In this document: positions 1 through 10,735 of the stretch, in pieces | Numbering within the stretch: position 1 is the stretch's first letter | Layout of the letters: each line of letters begins with the position of its first letter | Source of the DNA: Eupeodes corollae | Taxonomy: Eukaryota > Arthropoda > Insecta > Diptera > Syrphidae | Reading direction: 5' to 3' | Assembly (NCBI RefSeq): GCF_945859685.1 | Contig: NC_079147.1 | Location: forward strand, 149,444,645 to 149,508,644 | Length of the DNA: 64,000 bases | The notes under the pieces: generated by a model | Databases searched by the model: none | What the model saw: the letters and a program-made list of their open reading frames with translations, nothing else | Told to the model about the DNA's origin: nothing | Program-made: the position numbers and the translations under genes

Positions 1-287
1 AGTAATTGATATAAGGAGTGTATATCACATAAGTCAATATATTATTATTTTTTTCACTGTCATAATTTTTAAAATTTCTTACTTTTTTATTTGTTCTGAG
101 GTTTCTAATAAAATAAATGTAAAATATTAGTGTTTTTATTTTCATGTTGTTGATGCACGTGACAACTTGCTGCAGATTTGATAAAAGAATTTTCCAAATA
201 TGGGTTGGGAAAGATTCTTGGGTAAGACTTTAGTTTCAGAAGGTGTCTGAAAAGTTTTCGAGAGGTCGTTTTTTTATTTGAAATGGT

Positions 288-638
288 TTAATAGAGGAGA
301 CATTTCATGTGTTGCAAAATCAAACGAACAAACGACGTTGGATCTTTTATGGGTGTAAGCCAAAATTCGACAAGTTGAAGTCTGTGAAAGGCTGAGTTGG
401 CACGGCGAGGAATACACTCTCTCTGGTTCTGCTCTACACTTTCACGGACCGCAGCCGATGTTGCGTTCCTTAAACGTACGGGTGTTGGCTGATTGTTTAC
501 TGCACCAGTCGTCTCAAATTTGGTCACCAAACGTTTAAGAGTCGACTGCGAAGGGCCACCACGTCTACCGTATAACGGGAGCAATGCGCGCAACGTTTGC
601 GTTAACGAACACTCATTTGGATAATAAAGTTTTAACAT
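288..638 (-). pseudogene. DUF4817 / mariner-type transposase N-terminal helix-turn-helix remnant
   Basis: The 116-codon reading frame has the pattern of the insect DUF4817 domain, the DNA-binding N-terminus of a group of mariner-like transposases: KLYYPNE near the start, then TLRALLPLYGRR, then LVTKFETTGAVNNQPTPVR. The expected arginine-rich segment and second helix follow in degraded form, and the frame ends without any DDE catalytic domain. Nothing downstream on the minus strand restores one, so this is a 5' fragment. Catalytic pieces of the same broad family lie at 5430-5713, 8454-8672 and 39875-40345, so several copies of this transposon type have decayed here. A domesticated host gene is possible but unlikely without further exons. 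Confidence 0.6.
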
Positions 639-1240
639 ATGATGTTAAATCATATAACTTGTCATGGTGATTTGGCATAAATAACTGAATAATAAACAAA
701 AGATTTGACAGAATTCACAAACACAAAATGCCTGCCATAGAGCGCCAAAAAAAAACCCTTTGTAAGAGGTTGAATATTATGCAGAATTTGATTTCTGGAA
801 GTATTATGTACATATGCAATGCGAAATAGCAAGCGGCGCGCGCGGCACCCAGTGAAACATGTAGTACAAAATTACGGACATTGGATGAGATTTTGTTTTT
901 CATTCCTTTAAATATTTGTTGTTTTTTAAATACATATATTGTCACCTGTTTTATATATAAGACAGTTTTTCATGCAGTTTTTTTAATTTTTAAATAACAA
1001 GCAATCAAAGTTTCAGTATTTTAAAGCCAATTGTAAATGGAATTTTAACACATTTTTGTGATTATTGTTTTTCTCAGGCACTTTTTATTTTATCTTTTCA
1101 ACCTAAATTTCTTAGTTATGAAATTGGTTAAGTTAAAATTAACCATTAAAAAATCCTTAAAATAAGAAGTTGTTTATCTTTAAAGAAATCACTTGTTGTG
1201 AATTTTAGGGGAAAAATTTGACTTGTTTGAATTTTTTTCG
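639..1240. other. AT-rich stretch, nothing recognised
   Basis: No coding pattern, repeat terminus or RNA gene could be supported between the DUF4817 remnant and the next coding-like stretch. Short open frames here have no recognisable motif. Confidence 0.5.
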
Positions 1241-1249
1241 AAAGGTTTG

Positions 1250-1935
1250 TTTGAAACTATAAAACTGATTTGTAGTATGCAAATTTTAAAACGGTTTAAA
1301 AGGTGGCTTGAAGCGAAATTGAACACACCATCCCTAATAACCGCAAACAATTTTAGTGAACTTTTTTTGATTGATCGACAAAAAAGTACAGTAAGTACTA
1401 CGCTTCTTTTTGCCGCAAAAATGAGGATGAAAAGTAAAGGTTAGCTTGATGGTTTTAAAGTAATTGATTTCTTCAATCAGTTCCTATCATTTCAAATGAA
1501 AAAGTCTTAGCTTCAATGTTAGACCTTAGCAATGCACAGTATAGAGAGATACAAAAATTAGTAGTGAACCATGGTATTGATTTATTTCCATCATATTTCC
1601 AGCTTCAAACAACTAAAAAAGATTACTTGCCTCTAAAGTAAAGCATTTTGATTGGCGAAACAGACAGACAAAAATATCTTAAATGTCTTGACAATAAATT
1701 TATAGATAAAAAACATTGATCTTTGTTTAAAATCTAAATGGAAATTTGTAGGAGCATCGATTAAAAGTTGTTTTAAACAAACATTTTCTTTGGAAAGCTC
1801 AGATAACTCATCAGTTCTTTTTACTAGTTTGGTCCCTATGAAATTGTGTAACGAAACAGACAAGATCACATTATGGAAAAACTCAAAACCATTTTCATGT
1901 CGAGATGTAAGCTTTAGATTTGCTTAACAAAGAGA
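1250..1935 (+). pseudogene. Degenerate transposase-like coding remnant (possibly RAG1/Transib-related)
   Basis: No long frame survives, but three plus-strand pieces in successive frames read like one protein. The first (about 1250-1440) is KRFKRW followed by a lysine-rich tail. The second (about 1500-1645) contains LDLSNAQYREIQKLVVNHGIDLFPSYFQ. The third (about 1710-1925) contains a KWKFVGAS segment followed by LFTSLVPMKLCNE and LWKNSKPFS. From memory this order resembles uncharacterised invertebrate proteins with a KWxFDGxSG segment, sometimes annotated as RAG1-like. In that reading the aspartate is replaced by valine here. Stops and frameshifts make it a pseudogene. The family assignment is inference; an unrelated transposase is possible. 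Confidence 0.3.
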
Positions 1936-1949
1936 AAATTTGATAAAAA

Positions 1950-3190
1950 CAAAGAGCATGATGAAATGCAATGTTCCGTCAAATTAGTCGGCTTACTCTT
2001 GAGCTCAATTTCAGGCGTACTGTCAAGTATAGAGATTCTTTTTTAAAGCGCACATTGAGAATGTGAAATGCTTTAGCTTACTCTGTTGTTCCCTCCCATT
2101 TTGATGTTCAAAACTGTTAAACCAATGTGCGCCAGTTTATAGAACGATATTCAATATATGTATCAATCAAATTCAATTGTGAACGATGTCTCGAAGTACA
2201 CATTTTAAAAAAAGCACATTAAAATTGTAAAACGAATTAAGAGTAGTAAATATTTATCATTTGTCTGTCATAAAATTAGTTTTATTTTCAATAAAAAAAT
2301 TCTTGGTTTCAGGGTTTCATAATTTTATTTTTTTTAAATTGCTTACTTTTTCAATTTTTTAAAATAAATTATGAAACTATAACTTTTTAAGTTCAAAAAA
2401 GTGAAAACCATTTAAAGTTATAAAAATAATTATGAATTTCAATTTTAATATGTGATTTTCAATACAAATAAAAATGTACTCAAATGTTATTAAACGTGTT
2501 GAATTAAATTGTTGTTAAATTGTTCCTTTTAAAAGTTCACTCCTATTTTTCCTAATGACTAAAAGAGCACTAAAAATTGGTTCCACAGAAACTTGAGTTG
2601 ATGGAGCTGCAGTTTTCTAAAATATTGGTAGAAACTTGACCTCTGACGTTTTAGAAACCTTGCCAACCATTGGAACAAATCTACTTCCCGTTGATTCCAA
2701 ATTCAAATTATTACTAAAACTGATACCGTGGATTTTTATAAAATTTCTTTTTAAGTTTCCTGTCCCTTTTCGGTTTAAATTTTTGACAATTACTCAAACA
2801 AGCTGTCGTATTTGTTTCTTGTTCATACAAAACATATTTTTCAAACTTGGATACTTTTTTCTGGCCCACTTATGAAAATACTGAAACGTAAGCATCAAAA
2901 GATTAATTTGTTTTCCAATCTTTTCGTGAGATAACGAAATTTGAAATGAGTTTTATTTTGTTTTAATTTTTTCGATGCACTCGCGAAGATTCTTTATTCA
3001 ATAAAATCATCGCGTTCGTTTTAAGAAAGTTTTAAGATATGTAAAATAAATTATGAACCTACTTGCAAAATAATACATTTCTTAGAACTGGTTTCCAGGC
3101 CATCAATGCAAATTTCACTTACATATGTTATAAAACATCGTCAACAAAGTGTAAATTACTTTTGAATTCTATTAATTGAAGTAAAAATAA
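1950..3190. other. AT-rich intergenic or intronic stretch
   Basis: This lies 3' of the CLIP protease donor site and is probably the beginning of its long intron 2. I searched it for the trypsin motifs (HCGGSLI, TAAHC, GDSGGP) on the minus strand and found none. Short frames are low-complexity Phe/Lys/Leu translations of AT-rich DNA. Confidence 0.4.
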
Positions 3191-3214
3191 AAACTTGTTT
3201 TTAACTAAACTCAC

Positions 3215-3670
3215 CATAATTTAATAAAGCCATCCAAGGGAACTCGTCAATTTCTGTTTCTTTTCCACTGTAGATCTTACTTCCACTTGGTTGATCACCA
3301 CAATCTTGAAGTCCAGGTAATAAATCATTTGATAATCTTTGATTTATCCCCGGATTACTAAAAGTTGAATCAATAGTGCAGCAAACAAACGGAGGCTCCC
3401 CAAAACCATCCTGACAAGCCGAATCATTTAGGAATTTGATTTCTTCATTTGCTGGTGATGTTTTAGATCTTAAAGCCAGGAGCACAGGGCATTCCTTAGA
3501 TGTTATACAATAACCCTTACGATTATTAGGGTTTAAACAATTTTCTAAACAAAAATATACATTATTTTCATATCAGATACAATTTAAAAATTGAACTCAC
3601 TATCAGCAAATGCAAATATTGCAAAACAAACAAATGTAATAAAACGACTTGTCCAATTAGCAGTTTTCAT
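3215..3670 (-). CDS. CLIP-domain serine protease, 5' two exons (easter/MP1-like)
   Basis: Exon 1 (3601-3670) starts with ATG at 3670 and encodes a 23-residue signal peptide with a Phe/Ile/Ala-rich core. It ends at a GTGAGT donor. A 56-bp intron (3545-3600) is closed by TTTAG. Exon 2 (3215-3544) encodes a CLIP domain with all six cysteines (residues 26, 36, 42, 67, 78, 79), a linker cysteine at 105, and the start of a chymotrypsin-fold domain, IYSGKETEIDEFPWMALL, from residue 114. It ends at another GTGAGT donor. Such proteases are secreted zymogens acting in Toll activation or melanisation cascades. The predicted activation cut is Lys113-Ile114. The His/Asp/Ser catalytic exons are not seen and presumably lie beyond the left edge. 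Confidence 0.85.
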
Positions 3671-3778
3671 CTTAAGGTCAGATTTGATACTGGATCAGCT
3701 TAGAGCTGTTTTGAAAAATAATTCTCTTTCAATCGGTTTCGACATGAAGCTTTGCAATGAGAAATTCTTTGAATAGGT

Positions 3779-3787
3779 ATTATAAAT
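3779..3787 (-). promoter_or_regulatory. Candidate TATA box of the CLIP protease gene
   Basis: On the minus strand a TTTATAATA sequence lies about 110 bp upstream of the exon 1 ATG, a reasonable core-promoter distance for a short insect 5' UTR. No transcript evidence is available, and such AT-rich matches are common here. Confidence 0.25.
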
Positions 3788-3799
3788 AATTCATTATTA

Positions 3800-4850
3800 A
3801 TTTGATAAATACAAAAACAGCAGGTTTAAAGATGTTAGACGTGGTTTAAGAGAACTTGTTTGGATTATTCTAAATGAGAGTTTAATATGTTAAGCTATAA
3901 AATTGTCATAAGAATCAAACTGGTTAAATATGTCAATGACTTGTATGCATGAACTTAAATTGCATTTTATTTTATATTACAGAAAAATAATGCATCGAAC
4001 GTGTTAATTTAAAATAATATTATTAACAAGTACCTATGTAAGCCTATATTAATCAAGATCAGGTTGTAGGTAATGTAGGTAAGGTGTAATCGATAAAGCC
4101 ACATGTAGTAATATGCAAATGCTAATGATTTTGATTTAAGGGGCTTGGCTACAGCATAAAAATAGAGTGTTTCCATGCAAGCAAACCTAATTTTCAACTA
4201 TAAAGCTTTGAAAAAATAGGAAAATATTATAATTGTTTTCAATATCATTTTTTGAAAGAATACATGGCTTAAAGACCGTTGGCATAGCCTTGAAACAGAA
4301 ATATCATGCATTTGATAAAACTGATTAGTCAAAAAACTTTCCGACTGGCAAAAAAGCCAAGGAAAATCTCACTTACTTTTACTTCGGCAAATGTTTTTAG
4401 CCCATTTCTGGCAAATACGGTTACAGAACCGGCGTGGTTTGAAAGGCAATTGAAGAAAACAATTATACTGGGCTATATTCTTATAAGTTACTCAAGTCTT
4501 TGACAAGCTTTATCTGCACTTGGGACAAAATGTAAAGGGACTTTCTCAGACAATTCTAAGAAATGCTAAAAGCTTGTGTTACGAGCTTAATCTTAAGAAT
4601 TAAGTACCAAATTTACCCAGAACTAAATAAATTTGAAGCCTTTTTATCTTTCATATCAACATTATCATGCCGAGGCAACCTTTGTTAATAGTCCTGTATT
4701 ATTGGTGCCAAATGTACAGAAATACCTTACTGCAATATTTTCAAATATCTTGACATACAAAGCTTAAATGAAAAGAACCCATGAAAAAGTAGAGAGCTAA
4801 GTTTAAAGTACTAAAGAATGTATTAGTTAATAGAAAGGAATTCTGACCCA
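3800..4850. other. Intergenic stretch, nothing recognised
   Basis: No gene, terminal repeat or protein motif could be supported. Short frames at 4009-4197 and 4306-4503 lack recognisable domains. The right side may include decayed sequence of the LINE whose tail follows. Confidence 0.4.
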
Positions 4851-4859
4851 CCGATCAGA

Positions 4860-5140
4860 GCAAACTAAACATCATCAAAACAATTACTTAACCCCTTTTG
4901 GAAATACGCTATCAAAAAATTTCAAAACAAAGTCCTTTGTGGAATAAGGAATGGCTTTGGGTATATAAGAAATAACGATCTACATCCAGACATTCAAATT
5001 GAAATGATTAAAAAGGTGGTTAAAAGACACGATGTAGCACAAAATAGTCAGCAACTCCGAAATAAAGACCGTCTTAAATATACAATGCATTGTTCAGAGA
5101 TTAAGAAGAACCGCCTGAACTGGTGGTCTTATATATAGCT
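4860..5140 (+). pseudogene. Jockey-like LINE ORF2 C-terminal remnant
   Basis: A continuous plus-strand frame without ATG reads FWKYAIKKFQNKVLCGIRNG, followed by YIRNNDLHPDIQIEMIKKV and a basic tail ending in WWSYI and a stop. This is the usual C-terminal layout of Jockey-superfamily reverse transcriptase proteins, where FQxKxLR and an 'xYxRNxxxHxDLxI' segment precede the stop. No reverse transcriptase core is seen upstream, so this is a 5'-truncated or decayed copy. Confidence 0.5.
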
Positions 5141-5429
5141 ATGCAACAATAAACTTCCAGCTTGGTGTTCATACGAGTATATGCTTTTCGCCCCGATGAA
5201 ATGGTTGGGCTAATCAGAAGATGACCATTACACCTTGTCTTGACGCATATTTTTTTTCGAATAAATCGTGATTCCATATATAATATCTTTAGTTTATTTA
5301 TTTGGTTACTTAATTTTATTTAAAGTTTTATGAATTCTTGTATTATTTGATTTGTGAAATATAGTTTTAAGTTTGAAATTAATGATACATACGTTATATA
5401 AGAACTGTAGTATAAATGGTTTTCCAATG

Positions 5430-5713
5430 AGGACTTGACAACTTGTATTATTATGTATTTCAAAAACTTTACTATCGGCTTAAAATAATATTTTTTGTGG
5501 ACGAAATGGTGATCCGACCAATAACGCATATTTGGCTTGTTGATGAACCCATTGAGTCGAAAATGAACTTCGTCACTTAAAAAAAAAAACGCACTTAAAG
5601 TTACGGTCGCTGACTCCAAATTTCAGTACTTTACCATGTAAAAAGCGACAGTGACAGTCCCATGATTAGTGAAAGAGTGAGTTCATAAATTAAATTAAAA
5701 GTTGTCAAGTTCT
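5430..5713 (-). mobile_element. Mariner-derived MITE-like unit, copy 1
   Basis: The unit is bounded by near-perfect inverted 15-mers: 5430-5444 (AGGACTTGACAACTT) and the complement at 5699-5713 (14 of 15). Read on the minus strand it contains SDEVHFRLNGFINKPNMRYW, the block around the first catalytic aspartate of the DUF4817-type mariner transposases. A second, shorter copy lies at 8454-8672. The unit is an internally deleted transposon relic, not a gene. The frame from 5619 to 5320 runs out of it into unrelated DNA. Confidence 0.6.
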
Positions 5714-5717
5714 TCTT

Positions 5718-7030
5718 CTGGCTAAGTCTTCGTCGCTGTAGGTACAGCCACTCTCCTTCGATGCATACGGGACCATAGATCACACGAAGAACTTTTCTCT
5801 CGAAGCGACCCAAGGTGCTTTCATCCGCTTTTGTCAAAGTCCATGCTTCTGCACCGTATAGCAGGAAAGGGATGATAAGGGTCTTCTTATATAGCAACAC
5901 TTTGGTCCCTCGAGAGAGGACTTTACCACGTAATTGCTTTCCAGACGAAGTCCTTGACTACCTCAAAGTTACGTCTATCGATGGTGACGTTTTGACCAAG
6001 ACGTCGGTGTTGTTTGTACTTTCTTGACGACAGCATGTACTTTGTTTTGACCTCATTAACCGTTAAACCCATTTTTGCAGCCTCTGCCTCAATACTTACA
6101 AAAGCCCCATTGACATCACGCTGAGTTCTTCCGATTATGTCAATCTCATCAGCAAATGCCAGTAATTGGACAGACTTTTTAAAGATAGTGCCTCTAGTGT
6201 TGAGCTCTGTACTATTCTTTTAAGCACGATGCTAAAAAAAACTCACATGTCAGCGCATCATCTTGTCTAAAAATTTTTTTGACATCGAAAGGTTCTGTTA
6301 AGTTGTTTCCAATCTTTATGGAGCAGCGTGAATTCTCCATGGTCATCCTGCACAAACGGACGACTTTGGCAGGGATGCCAAAACTAGACAAGGCTCTATT
6401 CAGCTCGTCCCTGTAGACGCTGTCATATGCGGCCTTGAAATCGATGAAAAGATGGTGGGTGTCGATTTGGTGTTCTTGGGTTTTTACCAGGATCTGCCGT
6501 AATTTGAATATTTGATTAATTGTGGACTTTCCTGGTCTAAAACCACACTGATAAGAACCTATCAGGTTGTTGACGATGGGCTTTAGACGTTCACATATTA
6601 CGGCAAAGAAGATTTTATAGGCGATGTTAAGTAGACTGATTCATCTTTAGTTGGTGCAGTTAAGAGGGTCTTCTTTTTTCAGGATCGGGCAACCAATACT
6701 GAGGTTCCATTCATCGGGCATGCTTTCTTCCGACCATATCTTACAGAAAAGTTGGTGCATGCTCCTAACCAATTTATCTCCAGTTGCTTTAAAGAGCTCG
6801 GCATTCAAGCCATCCACTTCAGCGGCTATATTAGACTTCAGCTTAGATATGGCAATCCTTACTTCGTCTAAGTCGGGAGGTTTTTTTCGTCTATGTTGAA
6901 TGGATCATCCTGCCTGACAGCGGAATTCGGTATGTATATATATACAGTCTGCAGAAGTGGTTCTTCCATATCCTCAGCATCAACTGTTTTCTTTCATCTT
7001 TGCAGCCTGCGGTTCTAGGTTTATGTACCT
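5718..7030 (-). pseudogene. RTE copy A reverse transcriptase remnant
   Basis: Minus-strand translation in shifting frames gives the LDEVRIAISKLKS region, a GFRPGKST-like block, a QGDALT-like block, an AFADEIDIIGRTQ-like segment where the YADD motif should be, and LLYGAEAWTLTKADESTLGRFERKVLRVIYGP near 5760-5870. The fragment 5631-5900 is the longest clean piece. Its last 30 codons are not RTE but read through the junction into the MITE unit. The enzyme is dead. Confidence 0.7.
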
Positions 7031-7241
7031 GTGAATTCTGTTTCACCTTTTATGCAGCGCCGCTTTGCGTGCCTGTTGTTTGGCTGCATTTGCCTGCCGA
7101 TATTCCTTATCAAACCAGGGGTTCCTTGTTGGTGGCTGTTTGCAACCCAGCACATCAGAGGTGACTTCTCTGATTGCATCTTGGCAAAGTTGTCACTGGT
7201 TGTCGATACCTTGTGTTGGCGGCAGAGAACTTCGAGAGAAG

Positions 7242-7816
7242 TTACTTGTAACTCGGTCGGAAAAGCATTAGTTGGTAGTAGCCCGAGTCGATGTTAGCTC
7301 CTCTGGAAGTTCGTACATCCATGATGCTGGAAGCGTGTCTGGCGTCAATCGCAATATGGTCAATCTGGTTGACGGTAGATTGATCTGGAGAAGTCCAAGT
7401 TCCTTTGTGGATGTTGAGGTGTGGAAAACGCGTACTGGCTACCATGACGATTCGCCCGCAGCCAAATCTATGAGCCTGAATCCGTTGTCGGAAGTGTTCT
7501 CGTGCAGGCTGTTCTTCCCGATTATTCCACCAAAGATGTCTTCCCTTCCCAGCTTGGTATTAAAATCGCCCAGGACTATTTTAATAGCGTAGCTAGGACA
7601 CTGCTCATATGTTTTGTCTAGGAGCTCGAAGAACATATCTTTGGTGTTGTCGTCTTTCTCTTCTGTGGGGGCGTTCGAGCATATCAGGCGCTCATTGACG
7701 CACCTATAGCTCAAGACTTCTTGCCTAAGTCTGGCTCCAATGACGAAGCCGCATCCAAATAAGCGCTGTTGATTTTCGTGGTAGCAATCACCATAGTAAA
7801 TATTGCAGTTTTGCAT
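7242..7816 (-). pseudogene. RTE copy A endonuclease domain (APE-like), frameshifted
   Basis: Frames at 7439-7816 and 7242-7445 together carry the endonuclease. Visible landmarks are NIYYGDCYHENQQRLFGCGF, ICSNAPTEEKDD, IKIVLGDFNTKLGRED, ENTSDNGFRLIDLA and NQIDHIAIDARH. The LGDFN and IDH segments are the catalytic Asp/Asn and Asp/His blocks of the exonuclease-endonuclease-phosphatase fold used by LINEs to nick target DNA. A frame break lies near 7440. The terminal SDHY block is altered (SGYYQLM). Confidence 0.75.
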
Positions 7817-8453
7817 GCTCTTTTTGCCCGGCCCATTCCATCGTATTTCTTGTTGAAATCCGCTTTATAGCGGTCTAGGGCCTCCGTTAATTATTCGGCC
7901 GCACGTGGTCTATTAAGGGTCCTAACATTCCACGTGCATTTCCGAAGTTCGTTGTCCTTAAATCGTTTGCGTTAGTTGTCAACGGTAAATCCGTCCGTAT
8001 CTGAGGCTTGTTGGTGCTTCTCAACTATGATGCTTTTACGTGGCTAGGAAGTCACTTCGACGGCAAAACCCCCAACCTGAAGGGCCAGATCCTAAGTATT
8101 ACTCAAAGGATGGGGAGCCGGATAAAACCACTCCTTATAGGCCTGGGCTCCGAATAAGTCGAAGAAGCGCTATAAGGTGTTCACTAAGTAGTTCAACCTT
8201 ACTGGACTGTAGACGCCACCGTTGATTTCATCTCGGGAATTCTTCCGCTGCCGTCTGGATAGGGAGAGGTGCCTCTCCCCCCTCTCTCGTTTGCTGCCCC
8301 CAACAACTTTCCACTCGGGTTGGAGCCCAATCTCCAGTTGAGGTACTAGGCACCCGATGTTCAACACTGGGAGGTGAGAATAGGAGTTGAAAGACTGAGG
8401 TGTGTTTAGAGAAAAACCTGTGGACGCTTGTGTATTCTTGAATGCACATGGTT

Positions 8454-8672
8454 ACTATCGGCTTAAAGTAAAATTTTTCGTGCACGAAATGGTGATCCGA
8501 CCAATAACGCATATTTTGCTTGTTGACAACCCCATTAAGTAAAGTTAAAGTTGCGGTCGCCAATTCCTAATTTCAGTACTCTACCATGATAAAAGCGAAT
8601 AAATTGATAGTGACAGTTCGATGATTAGTAATAGGTTGGGTTCATAAAATAAATTAAAAGTTGTCAAGTCCT
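8454..8672 (-). mobile_element. Mariner-derived MITE-like unit, copy 2 (one end missing)
   Basis: About 220 bp align with 5471-5713 in the same orientation, including the frame LNGVVNKQNMRYWSDHHFVH. It keeps the outer inverted 15-mer at 8658-8672, a perfect inverse of 5430-5444. Its other end is replaced by the RTE 5' end at 8453. It lacks the SDEVHF segment present in copy 1, so the two copies differ by an internal deletion as well as by point changes. Confidence 0.55.
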
Positions 8673-8679
8673 TGTTGAA

Positions 8680-9700
8680 AATAAAGATAGTTGAATTAAT
8701 ATAAATTAGCGGTCAAGCAATGTAGATAACTGTAAAACGCTTTAAGGCACTTTAAGGCCAAGAATTGTTGGTAATACCATTCTATAAATATAAATAATCT
8801 AAATTTGGCGTTAAAGACAATAGAAAATCTAAAAATATTATTTAGGATTTTTGAGTGCAAGAACATAAAAATAACAAAAGGTTGAAGAACTATTATTCAA
8901 TGGTTGCACGGGATACTAATGGTTTGTCTGTTAACTGAAAAAATATACAATTTTGATAGTTACGGCTTCAGCAGTATCGTGAGTTCTTATTTAAATTTGT
9001 AAGTTGTTCAAAAAAGAAAGTGAAGGTAAAAATGATATAAGTGTTCGACCATATTTTAAATCTACTTAAAATTTGGTCAATTAAATTATGTTTCAAATCC
9101 TGTTTTTTATTCCAAGTTTTCCTTATTCGATAGAAGTTTCAATGTGATACAAAATTGAAATTAGAAACACAGTCAACTGCATTTTTGATTAGCTTATTAT
9201 TTTAAAGAAAAACTAAAAGATTTTCCAGAAGTATACTAGATATTTACTAAAAGAATGGGAGCACTACCTGTAACCGCAGATAAAATCACTTTTACCGAAA
9301 TCTCGCAAATTTGAAAAAAAATTCGCGTAACGAAATCTCGAATTCCCAACATAACTTATTTTCAAGTCTCGCATTTTCAAAATCTCGAAACACAAAATCA
9401 CTCCTTTTTTCCGAAAAACTCGCTAGTAAGTGTCAAAAAATGTATAATTTATATAGCAATTAAACTATTTTTTGCATTTATTCAACAGAAAATTAAACGA
9501 TAATGTTTTTTATTACATTGCTTTCTTATCACTTAAAAAGCTCAATAGTTTCGGTTTGAAAACGACGCAAAGACAGTGAGGTATAGAATTCTGCCCCCCT
9601 GCAACCCTCTGCTTGGACACACTATAGGATTTGGGGTGGGTGCGAGTTAGGGTATGTGCAAAGTTCCTTCCATTTAAATTTTTCACAAAACAGTACCTAC
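8680..9700. other. AT-rich stretch with a short AAATCTCG-rich patch
   Basis: No gene is recognised. Around 9298-9425 the word AATCTCG or a close variant recurs among poly-A tracts. This may be a decayed repeat. The rest is featureless. Confidence 0.35.
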
Positions 9701-9714
9701 CTACAAAATACAAA

Positions 9715-10560
9715 GTAAACAATAGTGAATCATTTTTTTTATGAATCTTTCTCAATTCCTCAAACGGATAAAGGCATTTCTTTTGCATATTACTCCGCCA
9801 CTGGTACTCGACAACCCAGTCGGCAAAACTGTGGTTATAACTATCGTTATAAAACACGCGTTTTACCACCCTTCATTGGGATTCTATCCACAAGTACCAT
9901 CCTCCGCTACAATTAGATAATGGAGATGGGTATGGTTCACCTTTTAATAGATGTTACCATGCTCTGCCAGACAATAATATGCCCTCCAGTAGTCGGTGTG
10001 GATTATCGTCCCATCCTCTACATGTTTCTTTATCAACGGAAACAGTACCTGACATAAAAAAATTAATACAATTGTATAGTTTATATAATTATTAAAACTA
10101 ACAAACTAACATAATCATAACGAGAACCCAATGTCCATCCACCCGACGACGTTTATTAAACTTTCGTTGGCCAAATTTACTCTCTTCAATTTGAACGAAG
10201 CGTCCAGACCCACCAACGATAACTTCAAGGTAGTAGTTATACCAATCTGCGATGGTTTTCGTTGGCACACAACTTGAAGCGAAAGTAAAGTCTTCCACCA
10301 TTATCGTTTCGTTCTAAAATTTTCGGGCGAAACTGTACAAGAACATTACCCTTTTGCACACGGATACGTGCCTCTTCAAACCACGTCCCAACAGAACGTG
10401 TTTTTTTTTTTTGCCTCGGCACGTACCCCTGTCGCAATGGAAGAAACCAATGGAATTTGTATGCGTGTAGTAGCCATTGGGATTCGATGAATCCTGCACT
10501 TTTTAAAATCCATCAACAAACCCAGCTCTTCTGCCAGTCTCACAGCCAAGGGTTCGTTAC
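9715..10560 (-). pseudogene. Merlin-family DNA transposase (ISXO2-like DDE) remnant
   Basis: Minus-strand fragments in shifting frames follow the Merlin order. Near 10500-10370 there is a Cys-containing N-terminal part ending in VGTWFEEARI. At 10301-10098 there is KTIADWYNYYLE, then VQIEESKFGQRKFNKRRRVDGHWVL, which carries the first acidic catalytic position of the ISXO2-like fold (usually IDES; here IEES). Near 10040-9950 there is IKKHVEDGTIIHTDYWRAYYCL with the second Asp. Near 9890-9830 there is TQNIES-like sequence and RVVKRVF. Merlin elements are eukaryotic relatives of IS1016/IS1595. Several frameshifts and stops make this copy inactive. Terminal inverted repeats were not located. Confidence 0.7.
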
Positions 10561-10735
10561 TGAGGTGCTTGTAGAGGTTAACTAAATTCCTTAAATTACA
10601 TTAGATAAGAAAAACAATAATTTATTATATACTATTTAATAATTACCACTGTTTTCGAGCATCGTCAGGATTTAATTTTTTGCTGGGGCATTTTCTTCAA
10701 CTTAATTGATTTTAACTCCAAGGATCACTTTCCAT

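Larger units (their letters stand above)
5717..8453 (-). mobile_element. RTE-type LINE copy A (3'-truncated, multiply disrupted)
   Basis: Read on the minus strand, the 5' leader (8453 to about 8040) matches the leaders of copies B, C and D. An APE-type endonuclease (to about 7240), a basic linker and a reverse transcriptase follow. The 3' end stops inside the region corresponding to YSDVDLARR, about 260 bp before the 3' terminus seen in copies B-D, and joins MITE copy 1 directly. Many stops and frameshifts break the single ORF. The one-ORF endonuclease-plus-RT layout and the TAAG-repeat 3' ends of the sister copies fit the RTE clade. It is flanked on both sides by copies of a mariner-derived MITE. 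Confidence 0.8.

Noticed and set aside
5320..5619. 99-residue protein gene on the minus strand
   Set aside because: Only the first part matches mariner transposase; the rest is read-through of AT-rich flank.
5471..8672. The 220-240 bp direct repeats as LTRs of a retrotransposon
   Set aside because: They lack TG...CA ends, contain mariner transposase codons, and the interior is a LINE with its own recognisable 5' end.
9513..9869. 118-codon ORF as a host gene
   Set aside because: Its start (VKRVFYND) continues the Merlin transposase after a frameshift; the rest has no pattern.
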